From a virus, in the IMG/VR virus record IMGVR_UViG_3300049855_000348, positions 64,001-128,000 of that record: DNA of 64,000 bases; one strand, given 5' to 3'. The notes beneath the pieces are model-generated. The model did no database searches, was not told where the DNA came from, and saw only the letters and a program-made list of their open reading frames with translations. Below, in pieces: positions 7,213 to 14,967 of the stretch (within the stretch, counting starts at the first letter, position 1; each line of letters begins with the position of its first letter). The position numbers and the translations under genes are program-made.

Positions 7213-7770
7213 TCACGGCTGATTCAAGGTATCGCCAGATAGACCAATGATCAGCCCACCAACAGAGATCATTGGTGTAACCATCGGAGAAATCTGCATG
7301 GTCATGTCGAGTTTTGCTTTGAATAAAACAGCACCTCTACCGGTTTTTGATTGACCGATTGAAATATGTGAAGCCAAGACGCTCTCCCCATCACACTCAG
7401 GGAAAGCGATGTCTAATGCATTCGTTATCGTTTTACCATCGAAAGCGAAACCACTACCACGTGGAACTGCGACACGATCGTAGTTCTTATAGCTCACTTC
7501 GTTGGTTGATTGATCGTCATTCGGTTCGCCATGATGCAGCGCAACATAGAATTTTTCTGACTCATCAACTGCCATCACCCTGTCGACTGGAAGACCACCA
7601 TCGCCGACCTGGACGGTATTTCCGAGATGCGGCAACACCTCAGGTGACGTTGGTTCGCGTTTGGTGATCTTGGGAAAGAGACCGGTCGCAGCGAGACCAT
7701 CCCAGTCCACACTGAACTTCATCAGTTCCTTCTGAGAGAGTCCGCCATCGCCGACAGGGATATCAGTCAT
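7213..7770 (-). CDS. Virion-type protein of the 'FYVALHxxDP' family, 185 aa
   Basis: Residues 74-105 (KFYVALHHGEPNDDQSTNE, VSYKNYDRVAVPRGSG) match the family also present at 47074-47514, which is common among phage tail-associated proteins. Two copies of a VGDGGL motif sit in the N-terminal 60 residues (IPVGDGGLS, VQVGDGGLP), outside the family core. It is the last gene of the leftward run from 10327. Its place in an otherwise non-structural operon is odd. Confidence 0.75.
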   Translation of the reverse strand: MTDIPVGDGGLSQKELMKFSVDWDGLAATGLFPKITKREPTSPEVLPHLGNTVQVGDGGLPVDRVMAVDESEKFYVALHHGEPNDDQSTNEVSYKNYDRVAVPRGSGFAFDGKTITNALDIAFPECDGESVLASHISIGQSKTGRGAVLFKAKLDMTMQISPMVTPMISVGGLIIGLSGDTLNQP

Positions 7771-7957
7771 GAAGATCTTTCAGTGGAGTGAGCGTTGGCT
7801 TCAGGCCGATCTCTCTTGCCAGTTCTTCAGCCTCTTCTTCAGCCATTTCTTCAAGGATCTTCTGTCGCTCTCTAGCCTCAAGAGCCTCACGGAGCCGTTG
7901 GATACCAGGGCTCACCTTCTCCAAGCCACCATCATAGACCTGAATTGGATTGTTCAC
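7763..7957 (-). CDS. Small acidic coiled-coil protein, 64 aa
   Basis: The N-terminus is MNNPIQVYDGGLEKV, a variant of the VGDGG motif. The rest is one long helix with heptads (LREALEARERQKILEEMAEE). Overlaps both neighbours. Possibly an adaptor or oligomerisation factor; function unknown. Confidence 0.7.
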   Translation of the reverse strand: MNNPIQVYDGGLEKVSPGIQRLREALEARERQKILEEMAEEEAEELAREIGLKPTLTPLKDLHD

Positions 7958-8324
7958 GTCTCTTCCCGAGGACGAAGGAGTTGAAGATGGATTCGAGGCA
8001 CCCCTCGTAGAGTAAGGTCGGCAGTGGATTACGAAACTGAATGTAGCTCATGGCATGGCCCATGCTCTCCAGCGTCTTGGTCAACTGGTCCATGTTCTGC
8101 ATCCCTTTGAGACGACGCTCGAAGTCGAGGATATTCGAGTGCTCAGCCCATTCGGGCTGCATGATACCCATGCGGAGGGCACGCTCATTGGTGTCGGCTT
8201 TGTAACCGCAGTTCTGACCGTTCTCGTCGAACAGGATCGCACCAACGTTGCAGCACTCATCGTGTCTGACTTGGTCGACGATCTTGAGGATCGAGTAGTT
8301 GCCGTATTTGGCCTTCTCATTCAT
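7932..8324 (-). CDS. DUF3037-like protein, 130 aa
   Basis: The N-terminal half (YSILKIVDQVRHDECCNVGAILFDENG) matches the DUF3037 signature, YS-[IL]-x-(Y/I)-V...ExxNVGxxLF. The remainder is helical. DUF3037 proteins are found in phages and bacteria and have no established biochemical role. ATGA overlap with the upstream gene and 26-nt overlap with the downstream gene. Confidence 0.75.
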   Translation of the reverse strand: MNEKAKYGNYSILKIVDQVRHDECCNVGAILFDENGQNCGYKADTNERALRMGIMQPEWAEHSNILDFERRLKGMQNMDQLTKTLESMGHAMSYIQFRNPLPTLLYEGCLESIFNSFVLGKRREQSNSGL

Positions 8325-8698
8325 GGGAGTCTCCTTACTGGTCCGCCGACTACGCCACTAGGTAGGCGCTTTTTGCTGGCTGCAAGGAGTTCATCTGCGT
8401 CGGTGTACTCGACAGCATTCCTCTCGCCTGGGTTTCCACCTCCGAGATCTCCATCACCGACATCAACTGAGATCGTCTGACCAACCTCGTCTACCTCAAC
8501 CTTCCTGTTGTTCCGATCGAGGATGATCTGGGCGATGGTGGAAGCCTTGATGGTGATCTGACCAACAGTGCCGTCCTTCATCTGAACTTTGATTTCGATC
8601 TCATCCTCCTCGGTGACATTGGCGTGGACGATTCTCCTCCCGACGTTGAGATCATCATCCGGAAAGTCCGAGAGGAGAGGATTGATTCCCTTTGCCAT
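8321..8698 (-). CDS. Hypothetical protein, 125 aa
   Basis: A small beta-rich domain (DEIEIKVQMKDGTVGQITIKA) is followed by another VGDGG-like segment (TISVDVGDGDLGGGNPGE) and a flexible tail. No recognised family. Part of the leftward operon from 10327. Confidence 0.7.
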   Translation of the reverse strand: MAKGINPLLSDFPDDDLNVGRRIVHANVTEEDEIEIKVQMKDGTVGQITIKASTIAQIILDRNNRKVEVDEVGQTISVDVGDGDLGGGNPGERNAVEYTDADELLAASKKRLPSGVVGGPVRRLP

Positions 8699-8702
8699 CT
8701 GA

Positions 8703-9179
8703 TCACCGCTTCGCAGCGATCAGCATGCACTTGTAGAGATTCCAGAACGCTGACCACGGACGTTTCTCGGTCAGTTCGTTGACCTCGATGAAGTGAATTA
8801 GTTCGATGACACTCCCCACGGTATCACAGGGAAAGTGCTCTAATTTCACCGTGTCGATGCCACCGTCGAGAACTTGAATGTTGTTCTCTTGGCTGTCGAC
8901 GTGTTTGAGGATGTCGTTGAGCAACGCTTTATGATCGATGCCTTCACTGTCGGTGAATTCACGCTTGCGGTTCTCTTCCTGAGCCGTCAGTAGAAGTTTG
9001 CGTAGGTCTTCATGTGAGACCACTCGTTCATGAATGGTATCACTACCGGCATCGATCTTCTCAACGTAGGTGAATTTCTTATCACCCTTCACGTAGATGA
9101 GATCGCCGACGATATGTCTGGACTGATCACCGGGTTCCTGGACCCGTATCCGCATCGGTTCTGTTTTTGTCTTGGCCAT
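8703..9179 (-). CDS. Hypothetical protein, 158 aa
   Basis: The N-terminus is beta-rich (RHIVGDLIYVKGDKKFTYVEK) and the C-terminus helical. Residues 98-111 contain ENNIQVLDGGIDTV, a variant of the dispersed QVGDGG motif. Its ATG overlaps the TAA of the upstream gene (TAATG at 9179). Confidence 0.7.
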   Translation of the reverse strand: MAKTKTEPMRIRVQEPGDQSRHIVGDLIYVKGDKKFTYVEKIDAGSDTIHERVVSHEDLRKLLLTAQEENRKREFTDSEGIDHKALLNDILKHVDSQENNIQVLDGGIDTVKLEHFPCDTVGSVIELIHFIEVNELTEKRPWSAFWNLYKCMLIAAKR

Positions 9180-10327
9180 TACTGGCTCCCTCCCGTGAGC
9201 TTCTTCGTCCCGAATGAGGTTGCCAGCGACTTAGCAACCTCGGCTTCCTTGCCGGTGCCGGCTGCGAGCAAGACACGGATGGCAGCCGTCTCAGCGAGTT
9301 GACTGCCTTCCTCCATGGCTTGCTCGACCACGAAGGTAGTGTTGTTCTTCCGACGCTCAGCGACCAACTGGAGGCTCTTGATCAGTTCCTCCATGGCCTT
9401 CTTGCCGATCGGCTTGCCGACGTTCTCACTCAGACTCTTGATGATGGCGGTAAGATCCTTGTCTTGCTCGCTGATCGAATCGTTGAGCCGCTGACGCATC
9501 CGATCCAGGATCGAGTCAGGGTTGAAGACACGTTCACGCAGGGCCACCGCGTTCTCGTCGATCATCCAGTAGTGATCCAGCGTGCAGGGGACCGATGAGC
9601 GACCAATGAGGAAGCTGGCGAACTGCTCAGGAGACAGAGCGATGCGGGCGATGGTCCGACCATCAGGGTTGTGGACCTCGATCGTCACATAGTGCTGGTG
9701 CTCGGACATGCTGCCGTTGAGATACCGCTGACCCGAGGTGATGGTCAGGGAGATCGTAGATCTGGAGCGTTCGAGATCTGACCAGTTGTTGTAGTCGTGC
9801 AGACCGTGCTGGGTGGACTGTTCGGCGTCGGTCCCCTCGTGCTTCTTGTGGCCATGCACATCAGCGCCCTTGCGAAGATTCTCAGCAGCGTCTTCGAGCT
9901 TCCGATGTGCCTGGATCAACTTGGCGAATGCCAGGATCTCTTCCTCAGAGATGGCCAGCATGCCCTTCGAGTTGCGGAAGCTGTAGTTCAGATTCAACTT
10001 CTCAGCCGCATTGATCCACGTACGGGCAGTGTGGTCAGAGACAGCGACGACACCCTGCTTCGGCAGGTAATTGATATCGTGGAGACCATCGGTCTTGAAT
10101 TGGACACGGTCGCAGTTGGCGTGCAGGTTGGAATCGACCGCCTCCGGTTTCACGTCAGTACGCTGTGCCTTGGCGACGACTGGACCTTCCAGGCCGATCT
10201 CATTTTCGATGTAGGAAACGGCGTCCAACAGTTCCTTCGGACCTTTGTACTCAACATTCCCAGCGAAGAGTGCCTTGGTGGACTTGGCCAGCGTCCGCAT
10301 GGCGATGATGAGCTTGTCGTTTTGCAT
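9179..10327 (-). CDS. Hypothetical phage protein, 382 aa, leaderless start
   Basis: ATG 10327 is 6 nt after the -10 position of the promoter at 10334-10361. There are three parts: an N-terminal helical region, a central beta domain (STISLTITSGQRYLNGSM, then HYVTIEVHNPDGRTIARIAL) of a type I associate with conserved large-phage proteins, and a long helical C-terminus (residues 260-380). No catalytic motif is visible. Function unknown. Confidence 0.8.
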   Translation of the reverse strand: MQNDKLIIAMRTLAKSTKALFAGNVEYKGPKELLDAVSYIENEIGLEGPVVAKAQRTDVKPEAVDSNLHANCDRVQFKTDGLHDINYLPKQGVVAVSDHTARTWINAAEKLNLNYSFRNSKGMLAISEEEILAFAKLIQAHRKLEDAAENLRKGADVHGHKKHEGTDAEQSTQHGLHDYNNWSDLERSRSTISLTITSGQRYLNGSMSEHQHYVTIEVHNPDGRTIARIALSPEQFASFLIGRSSVPCTLDHYWMIDENAVALRERVFNPDSILDRMRQRLNDSISEQDKDLTAIIKSLSENVGKPIGKKAMEELIKSLQLVAERRKNNTTFVVEQAMEEGSQLAETAAIRVLLAAGTGKEAEVAKSLATSFGTKKLTGGSQ

Positions 10328-10333
10328 TGGATA

Positions 10334-10361
10334 CCCTTAGCGACCTTTTGGTCTAAGTCAA
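10334..10361 (-). promoter_or_regulatory. Promoter/operator module with degenerate -10
   Basis: Minus strand: TTGACT, spacer TAGACCAAAAGGTCGC, then TAAGGG where other copies have TATACT, then TATCCA and ATG. Spacer and -35 are fully conserved, so this copy may depend more strongly on an activator. Confidence 0.65.
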
Positions 10362-10362
10362 T

Positions 10363-10614
10363 TTATCTCTCTTGGACGACGATATCAACCGGCAGACTCC
10401 GATCGTTACGGAACGTCCGCTCGGTGGTCTTGAGGAGGATCACCAGACCCATCACGCCGAGGTCCTGGTTGTCGGGGTCGATCTGTTGAGTGGTATGCGG
10501 GATCTGATCACGTCCAACGAAGTAGGCGTGAGCGATCTCTGGAGCCTCGGCCAGAACTATCCCGATGATGTCACCGTGGTGATTCTTGGCGATGAAGATG
10601 AAGCGTTTGCGCAT
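10363..10614 (-). CDS. Hypothetical protein, 83 aa
   Basis: Starts MRKRFIFIAKNHHGDIIGIV with GGAAC upstream. Small alpha/beta protein. Overlaps the upstream gene by 58 nt in another frame, more than usual here, but both frames look coding. Function unknown. Confidence 0.65.
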   Translation of the reverse strand: MRKRFIFIAKNHHGDIIGIVLAEAPEIAHAYFVGRDQIPHTTQQIDPDNQDLGVMGLVILLKTTERTFRNDRSLPVDIVVQER

Positions 10615-10784
10615 GCGAGTTCCTTGCGTTCTTGAAGCACGGTGTCAATGAAGGCACCGAGGCGCTTCACCGCTTTGAGATCAGTCTCACCAACACAGGA
10701 CAAGATTGGTCTGCCTGTACGGTCTCGAACGACCACTCGACAGTTGGAGACGGAGACCTTCAGGAAGAGATCGGGAATGGTCAT
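10557..10784 (-). CDS. Hypothetical protein, 75 aa
   Basis: The start ATG 10784 overlaps the TGA of the upstream gene. The first 55 residues (MTIPDLFLKVSVSNCRVVV...) look like a compact beta unit plus a helix. The last 20 residues are Ser/Thr-rich and lie in the overlap with the next gene. Function unknown. Confidence 0.6.
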   Translation of the reverse strand: MTIPDLFLKVSVSNCRVVVRDRTGRPILSCVGETDLKAVKRLGAFIDTVLQERKELACANASSSSPRITTVTSSG

Positions 10785-11029
10785 GTTTTTTCGATTGAGA
10801 CAATCGAATCGGACTGCATCGCTATCGCTATGCTATCCTGAAAGTCAGCCAGAGCTAACCGCTCTTCCTCCGGCATCGGTTTACCTCGTTTCGCTTTTAC
10901 AACATGAAGTGGTTTGTGCTTCAATGAAGCACCGCCAGGGAAAGACTGGATAGCCGTCCAGATCGCCACCGATTGAGGAACCGGCAGGCCATCACCGACT
11001 TGAATCGATATGGTCAGATCCCGTGCCAT
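10781..11029 (-). CDS. Hypothetical protein with QVGDG motif, 82 aa
   Basis: I start at ATG 11029 (MARDLTISIQVGDGLPVP), within the 3' end of the 37-aa gene upstream; an ATG at 11047 is possible but lacks a ribosome-binding site. It carries the dispersed QVGDG motif at residues 9-14 and a charged C-terminal helix. Confidence 0.6.
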   Translation of the reverse strand: MARDLTISIQVGDGLPVPQSVAIWTAIQSFPGGASLKHKPLHVVKAKRGKPMPEEERLALADFQDSIAIAMQSDSIVSIEKT

Positions 11030-11127
11030 CGTCCACACTGCTTGCATCGTGGGGTGGGATAGTCTCGGCCAACATGACCATCCCAGTCATGCCAGCCGAT
11101 GAAGCAGAGAAATCCCTTCCAAGTCAT
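11014..11127 (-). CDS. 37-aa zinc-knuckle-like protein
   Basis: This short gene starts with an ATGA overlap at the end of the metallopeptidase/VWA gene. Residues run MTWKGFLCFIGWHDW, then a CxxC with following His (CKQCGRWH). One Cys-x4-His plus CxxC-x3-H suggests a zinc site, as in the GYHKW...CxxC protein at 4371. Easily missed because of its length; the arrangement of overlaps supports it. Confidence 0.6.
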   Translation of the reverse strand: MTWKGFLCFIGWHDWDGHVGRDYPTPRCKQCGRWHGI

Positions 11128-13049
11128 GCGTACTGCTCCTGTGCGGCCTTCGCCGACTGCTTGCGGACCCAGCGATCGAAGATGCCGATCAGGTCGTTGA
11201 TGTTCTTGCAGGTCACCGTCTCGACGATGCCGGAGTGCTTCACCACCTCATCGAGCGACACCAGGAGGCACGCCTCGAAGCCGGCATCCTTGAGCATCTT
11301 CGAGAGCATGGGCACCTCGGTCTCGTACACCGCACCGTCGGTGAAGACGAAGGCTACCTTGCGGTTCGACTTGGCACGCAGGAGAGCCTTGACGCAACCA
11401 GTGCCGCAGGCGATCAGCGAGGTACCGCCATCCGAGTTGTGCTTGTTGCCGCGCACTGCCGAGACCTGCTCGTCGAGCGACTTGGTGATGGTGGCATCGG
11501 TGTTCCACACCACCTCAGCGTTCTCGCAGCTAGCAGCCTGGAGCGCAAAGAGAGCGTTGTGGGCGAAGCTGTTCAGCAAACCGTTGATGTTCGACGTGCT
11601 GCTGCTGAAGTCGGTAGCGACCACGCAGGCCACCGGCGCATCGGTGATCTCTTCGATCGAGTTCACGAAGGGCTTGCGGGCGAGCATGCCCTTGCGGTCA
11701 GCCGCCACCACGGTGGGCAGGTGCAGGCGACCGGTCTTCCGCAGACCGGCGACACGATCCATCACCAGCGTGCGCAGCTTGCGCATGCTCATCTTCACCC
11801 GGTTGGCGAAGTTCCGATCGACAGCGTCGGCAATCTTGGTGACGTTCACATCACCCTTCTCACTGCCGATGCCGCGAACGGTCGACAGATCGGTCTCCGG
11901 CATCTCGATTTCTTCGTTCTTGTCCGGGCCGTTCATCCCAGCCGAAGCCGAGTCGCCAGCGGCGTCTTCCTTGGCCTGAGCTTTCTTGGTGCGACCCACC
12001 TCGCCGACCTTGGCCTTGGCCTTCTCCAGGGCACCTTCCAGGTCTGCCGGCTGCTGAGCCTCCCCTTCCTGCTCGTTCTTCTTCTGGCCGCCAGAGCCAT
12101 TCTGAGAGGGTTTCGGCTCTTTGGGCTGCTGGGCACCGCCCTGGGGCTTGAAATCGTTCTGAGCGCCTTCCTGAGGCTCCTGATCGCCCTCCTCGCCACC
12201 CTCCCCCTCGCCATCCTCTTCCGGACGCTCTTTGGGGCGCTCGCCGGCACGACCAGCACCCGACTTGATGCGGATCTGGCTGTCGGCCTCCCCGTCTCCA
12301 CCACCCTCGCTGTCCTTCTGCTCACCCTTGGGAGCGGGCTGATCGTTGAGGATCTTGGTAGCCAGGGCAACGTTGGCTGACTTCTTGGCTTCCGGGAACA
12401 CGTCGAAGTAGGAGATGCACCACTTTTCCAGGGTGTCCTTGCTGACGGTCTTCAGACGGGTGATGCGCTGGGCTTCCTCGACCAGGGAGGCGAACTTATC
12501 CTTCCAGCCCGGCTGGTCTTCGTACTTCTTCTCGGCCACGTAGGCGTTGATCGAGTCGCTGGCAGCCAGACGGACCTCATCACCGCAGTGCGGGCGGAAG
12601 AAGAGCAACGCCCACAGGCTCGGATCGAAGTTCTCTTTCGACCAGGGGTCGCGGACGTTCTTGGCATCGGCAGCGTGCTCGTGGCCGGCTTCGTCATAGC
12701 GGTTGTTGGCGATGACGTTGATCGCCAGATTGGCCAGGACCGCCTCGTAGTGCGGACGGTTCAAGATGAACTGGCGTTCGATGCGGCAGTCGTCGATCAG
12801 GTTGGCGAGTTCACGCAGGTTGCCAGCCGGGTAGTTGGCCGGGTAGTTCAGGTGGCAGCACTCGTGGACCAGCACGGCGAAGCGGTCGTCTTCCTCCCAG
12901 TTGATCGCCGAGCCCATGATGACCTGACGGCCATTGGTGTGCGGGCCGTCGGACGGCAACCCAGCGATGACCTTGACCTGCTTGCCGGTGATGACCGTAG
13001 CGAAGGCAGAGGGCTTGGCGAAGTTGATGTTTGCTGATGCTTTGCTCAT
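11124..13049 (-). CDS. HExxH metallopeptidase-like / von Willebrand factor A protein, 641 aa
   Basis: Domains in order: an N-terminal metallopeptidase-like domain with VLVHECCHLNYP (HExxH at residues 62-66); a helical region to about 230; a low-complexity Gly/Glu/Gln/Lys linker (about 235-390); and a C-terminal VWA-like domain with MIDAS residues DFSSS (from residue 480), GGTS (541-544) and FTDG (569-572). The architecture matches the DUF2201/CobT-type partners of MoxR ATPases. The AAA+ partner is at 15751-16710. Such pairs usually act as ATP-driven chaperones or metal-insertion machines; the phage target is unknown. ATG 13049 is leaderless. Confidence 0.85.
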   Translation of the reverse strand: MSKASANINFAKPSAFATVITGKQVKVIAGLPSDGPHTNGRQVIMGSAINWEEDDRFAVLVHECCHLNYPANYPAGNLRELANLIDDCRIERQFILNRPHYEAVLANLAINVIANNRYDEAGHEHAADAKNVRDPWSKENFDPSLWALLFFRPHCGDEVRLAASDSINAYVAEKKYEDQPGWKDKFASLVEEAQRITRLKTVSKDTLEKWCISYFDVFPEAKKSANVALATKILNDQPAPKGEQKDSEGGGDGEADSQIRIKSGAGRAGERPKERPEEDGEGEGGEEGDQEPQEGAQNDFKPQGGAQQPKEPKPSQNGSGGQKKNEQEGEAQQPADLEGALEKAKAKVGEVGRTKKAQAKEDAAGDSASAGMNGPDKNEEIEMPETDLSTVRGIGSEKGDVNVTKIADAVDRNFANRVKMSMRKLRTLVMDRVAGLRKTGRLHLPTVVAADRKGMLARKPFVNSIEEITDAPVACVVATDFSSSTSNINGLLNSFAHNALFALQAASCENAEVVWNTDATITKSLDEQVSAVRGNKHNSDGGTSLIACGTGCVKALLRAKSNRKVAFVFTDGAVYETEVPMLSKMLKDAGFEACLLVSLDEVVKHSGIVETVTCKNINDLIGIFDRWVRKQSAKAAQEQYA

Positions 13050-13055
13050 GCCCAG

Positions 13056-13083
13056 AGTATAGCGACAAAAAGGTCGCCGTCAA
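13056..13083 (-). promoter_or_regulatory. Promoter/operator module, perfect inverted repeat
   Basis: Minus strand: TTGACG, spacer GCGACCTTTTTGTCGC, TATACT, CTGGGC, ATG. The spacer has perfect outer arms GCGAC-N6-GTCGC. The TGA stop of the upstream gene (13080-13082) lies inside the -35 box. Confidence 0.85.
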
Positions 13084-13343
13084 CCTTCAGTTTGATTGCC
13101 TAATACTTTGACAAAGAGTTCCTTGACAAATTCATAAATCTCCTCTGGTGGAATCCCATCGGCACGCATCTGATCTAAGAGTGCATTTAGCTGGTCTGTG
13201 ATCGATAACCACTCGATTTTCTGTTTTTCACTAATTGTCCGTCCCTGCATTAGTTCTTCCAACACATGAAGAGAAACAGCATCACGACGGGAAAGCCTTT
13301 CATCAAGAGTCTCATCACCGTGATTAGTATCGTCCATGTTCAT
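13080..13343 (-). CDS. Helical hypothetical protein, 87 aa
   Basis: Starts MNMDDTNHGDETLDERL just after the polymerase stop; an alternative ATG at 13355 overlaps the polymerase gene. Entirely helical and acidic, with IPPEEIYEFVKELFVKVLG near the end. Function unknown; may be a partner of the polymerase because of its position. Confidence 0.65.
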   Translation of the reverse strand: MNMDDTNHGDETLDERLSRRDAVSLHVLEELMQGRTISEKQKIEWLSITDQLNALLDQMRADGIPPEEIYEFVKELFVKVLGNQTEG

Positions 13344-13345
13344 GA

Positions 13346-14482
13346 TTAGCCCCATTCCTGAGTGGGAGATTTGAACTGTGGCCGGAGGTTGTAACGCCCG
13401 AAGGCCGGCATGCGTACCTGCTTGACGATCTCCGCCACGGCATCCCGTTCCTTGATGGGATCGACATCGAAGTACAACTGGTCATGCAGGTCTCCACTGC
13501 CGAACAGATGAACACCGGCACAGGCCAGTCGAGACATCAGTTCCCACTTGCAAAGCTGAAGGGCGGTTTGAGCCCAGTGGTTCGGACGCTTGTACTCGGT
13601 ATCGCCAAGGTCGTAGTGGAAGCCGTTGAACTCCGCCAGCCGGCTGCTGATGCACTGTTCACGCCACTCGTTGACCAATGGGTAGACCTCCTGCAATCGA
13701 GCCAGGATGCGGTCGACGTTGCGGGCATCGCCACCGGCGTTGGCGTACAGGGTGGTGTGCAGAGCGCCGTAGATGTAGGCCAGGATGGTTTTCTTGGTGA
13801 GGTCACGATCCAGGCCATCGGCGACGAATAAGCCGTAGGCGTCTTCTGGTGGCTGGTAGCCGAGGTGCTGAAGGATCAGGTTGAACTCAGCAGCCGACCA
13901 GTCGAACTGAACCGTGAAGCGATCTGGGTGCGGCGGTCTGATCCTGGCACGCAGTGACCGTTCAACGTTGTGGTAGGGAGCCTTGGCACGGTAGCTGAGA
14001 GTGTTGCTGGCCCGGTAGGAGAACGTGCGGATCTTTCCATCCCAGTCCTGCATGGGGTGATGGTGCAGTTGCCAGAAGTACAGAGCGGTGTTGCGACAGA
14101 TGGCATCGGTGGTCGGGCTGACCTTGGGTACGATCTTGCAGGGTGCCTCTGCTGCCCAGGGAAAGACACCCGCTACCTGCTCAGGTTTGAAGATGCCCAG
14201 TTGGAAGACCAGGGCGAGGTAGGTGTCGATCGCCATGTAGATTGGAGCCGTGGCGATTAGTTGGGCAGCCAGACTCTGCACCTGTTCAACATTCAGTGAC
14301 CTGCCGTCACGAGTCTTCCCTAGATTAGCTGTGAAGAAATCGCGGCCCAAGTCGGCACCATCCAAGAAGCCTGCCAAAGTAGTAGCCTCAGGGGCCGTCT
14401 CGCGGACGGTGAACCCTTTGCGATCGGCTGGCACTCGTTCAGCGAGCGACATCCCCGACAATACGACAGACCTGACGGCCAT
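13346..14482 (-). CDS. Short family A DNA polymerase-like protein, 378 aa
   Basis: The C-terminal two thirds carry the palm/fingers motifs of Pol I: the template-contact region (TLSYRAKAPYHNVERSLRAR, residues 161-180), motif A (QFDWSAAEF, Asp194 with Glu at the DYSQIE position), motif B (RDLTKKTILAYIYGA, 226-240), the helix after it (VYPLVNEWRE), a NHWAQTALQ segment equivalent to N-x-PIQGTAAD, and motif C (DLHDQLYFDV, His333-Asp334). Both catalytic aspartates are present; the usual Glu of HDE is Gln. The protein is far shorter than Pol I and has no 3'-5' exonuclease domain. It could be a repair or primer-extension polymerase. Confidence 0.8.
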   Translation of the reverse strand: MAVRSVVLSGMSLAERVPADRKGFTVRETAPEATTLAGFLDGADLGRDFFTANLGKTRDGRSLNVEQVQSLAAQLIATAPIYMAIDTYLALVFQLGIFKPEQVAGVFPWAAEAPCKIVPKVSPTTDAICRNTALYFWQLHHHPMQDWDGKIRTFSYRASNTLSYRAKAPYHNVERSLRARIRPPHPDRFTVQFDWSAAEFNLILQHLGYQPPEDAYGLFVADGLDRDLTKKTILAYIYGALHTTLYANAGGDARNVDRILARLQEVYPLVNEWREQCISSRLAEFNGFHYDLGDTEYKRPNHWAQTALQLCKWELMSRLACAGVHLFGSGDLHDQLYFDVDPIKERDAVAEIVKQVRMPAFGRYNLRPQFKSPTQEWG

Positions 14483-14614
14483 TGCGAAGGCTTCCGGCTT
14501 ACCCCTGGAACATGCGAGACATTATGCTGAGCGTGATCGTCGGTGGCATGGGGTCATCTGTCCACTTCGAGTCAGGGCAGCATGCGAGCGTTTCGCTCGC
14601 CTTGTGGCCAACAC
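14483..14614 (-). other. Short gap with a 7-bp hairpin
   Basis: There is no convincing gene. A perfect hairpin GCGAGCG-TTT-CGCTCGC at 14584-14600 lies downstream of the gene ending at 14615 and lacks a T-run, so it may be a processing site or a weak terminator between that gene and the polymerase. Confidence 0.45.
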
Positions 14615-14908
14615 TTACGAGTGACGCTTGATGCGCTCTTCGAGCACGCGACGTTCGATGTTGTGCAGTGCCTCGGCGTGACGTGACTGTTCTTGGCTCT
14701 TCACGATCTGCAAGGCGAGCGGGACGATGCCGTGTTGCTTGGTCAGCAGACCAACGGTCAGCAGTTCCTTGTGGTACTGAGGCAAGCCTGAATCCTGAAT
14801 GAGCTTCGTGAACTCGTCACACGCCTTGGGATCATCGAGATTCAGGTTGCGGTACTTGGCGAAGATCTCCTGAAGTTGATCACCGAGGGAGCGAGACGGT
14901 TGAGGCAT
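14615..14908 (-). CDS. Helical hypothetical protein, 97 aa
   Basis: The start has a good Shine-Dalgarno (CTGGAG). The protein is all-helical (GDQLQEIFAKYRNLNLDDPKAC...) with a strongly basic C-terminal helix (NIERRVLEERIKRHS). First gene after the promoter at 14933-14960, upstream of the polymerase. Unknown function. Confidence 0.7.
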   Translation of the reverse strand: MPQPSRSLGDQLQEIFAKYRNLNLDDPKACDEFTKLIQDSGLPQYHKELLTVGLLTKQHGIVPLALQIVKSQEQSRHAEALHNIERRVLEERIKRHS

Positions 14909-14932
14909 GGAAGACTCCAGATTGGGAAGGTC

Positions 14933-14960
14933 GTGTTAGCGACACTGCGGCTGATGTAAA
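14933..14960 (-). promoter_or_regulatory. Promoter/operator module, variant
   Basis: Minus strand: TTTACA, spacer TCAGCCGCAGTGTCGC, TAACAC. The GTCGC arm and the 16-nt spacing are kept, the left arm differs. A 24-nt leader with a Shine-Dalgarno follows. The spacer is close to the one at 33808-33835, so these two form a subclass. Confidence 0.6.
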
Positions 14961-14967
14961 GGGCTGG

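Noticed and set aside
14250-14624. Rightward 124-codon frame opposite the start of the polymerase gene
   Set aside because: Antisense to the polymerase N-terminus; the remainder lacks a start and ribosome-binding site.
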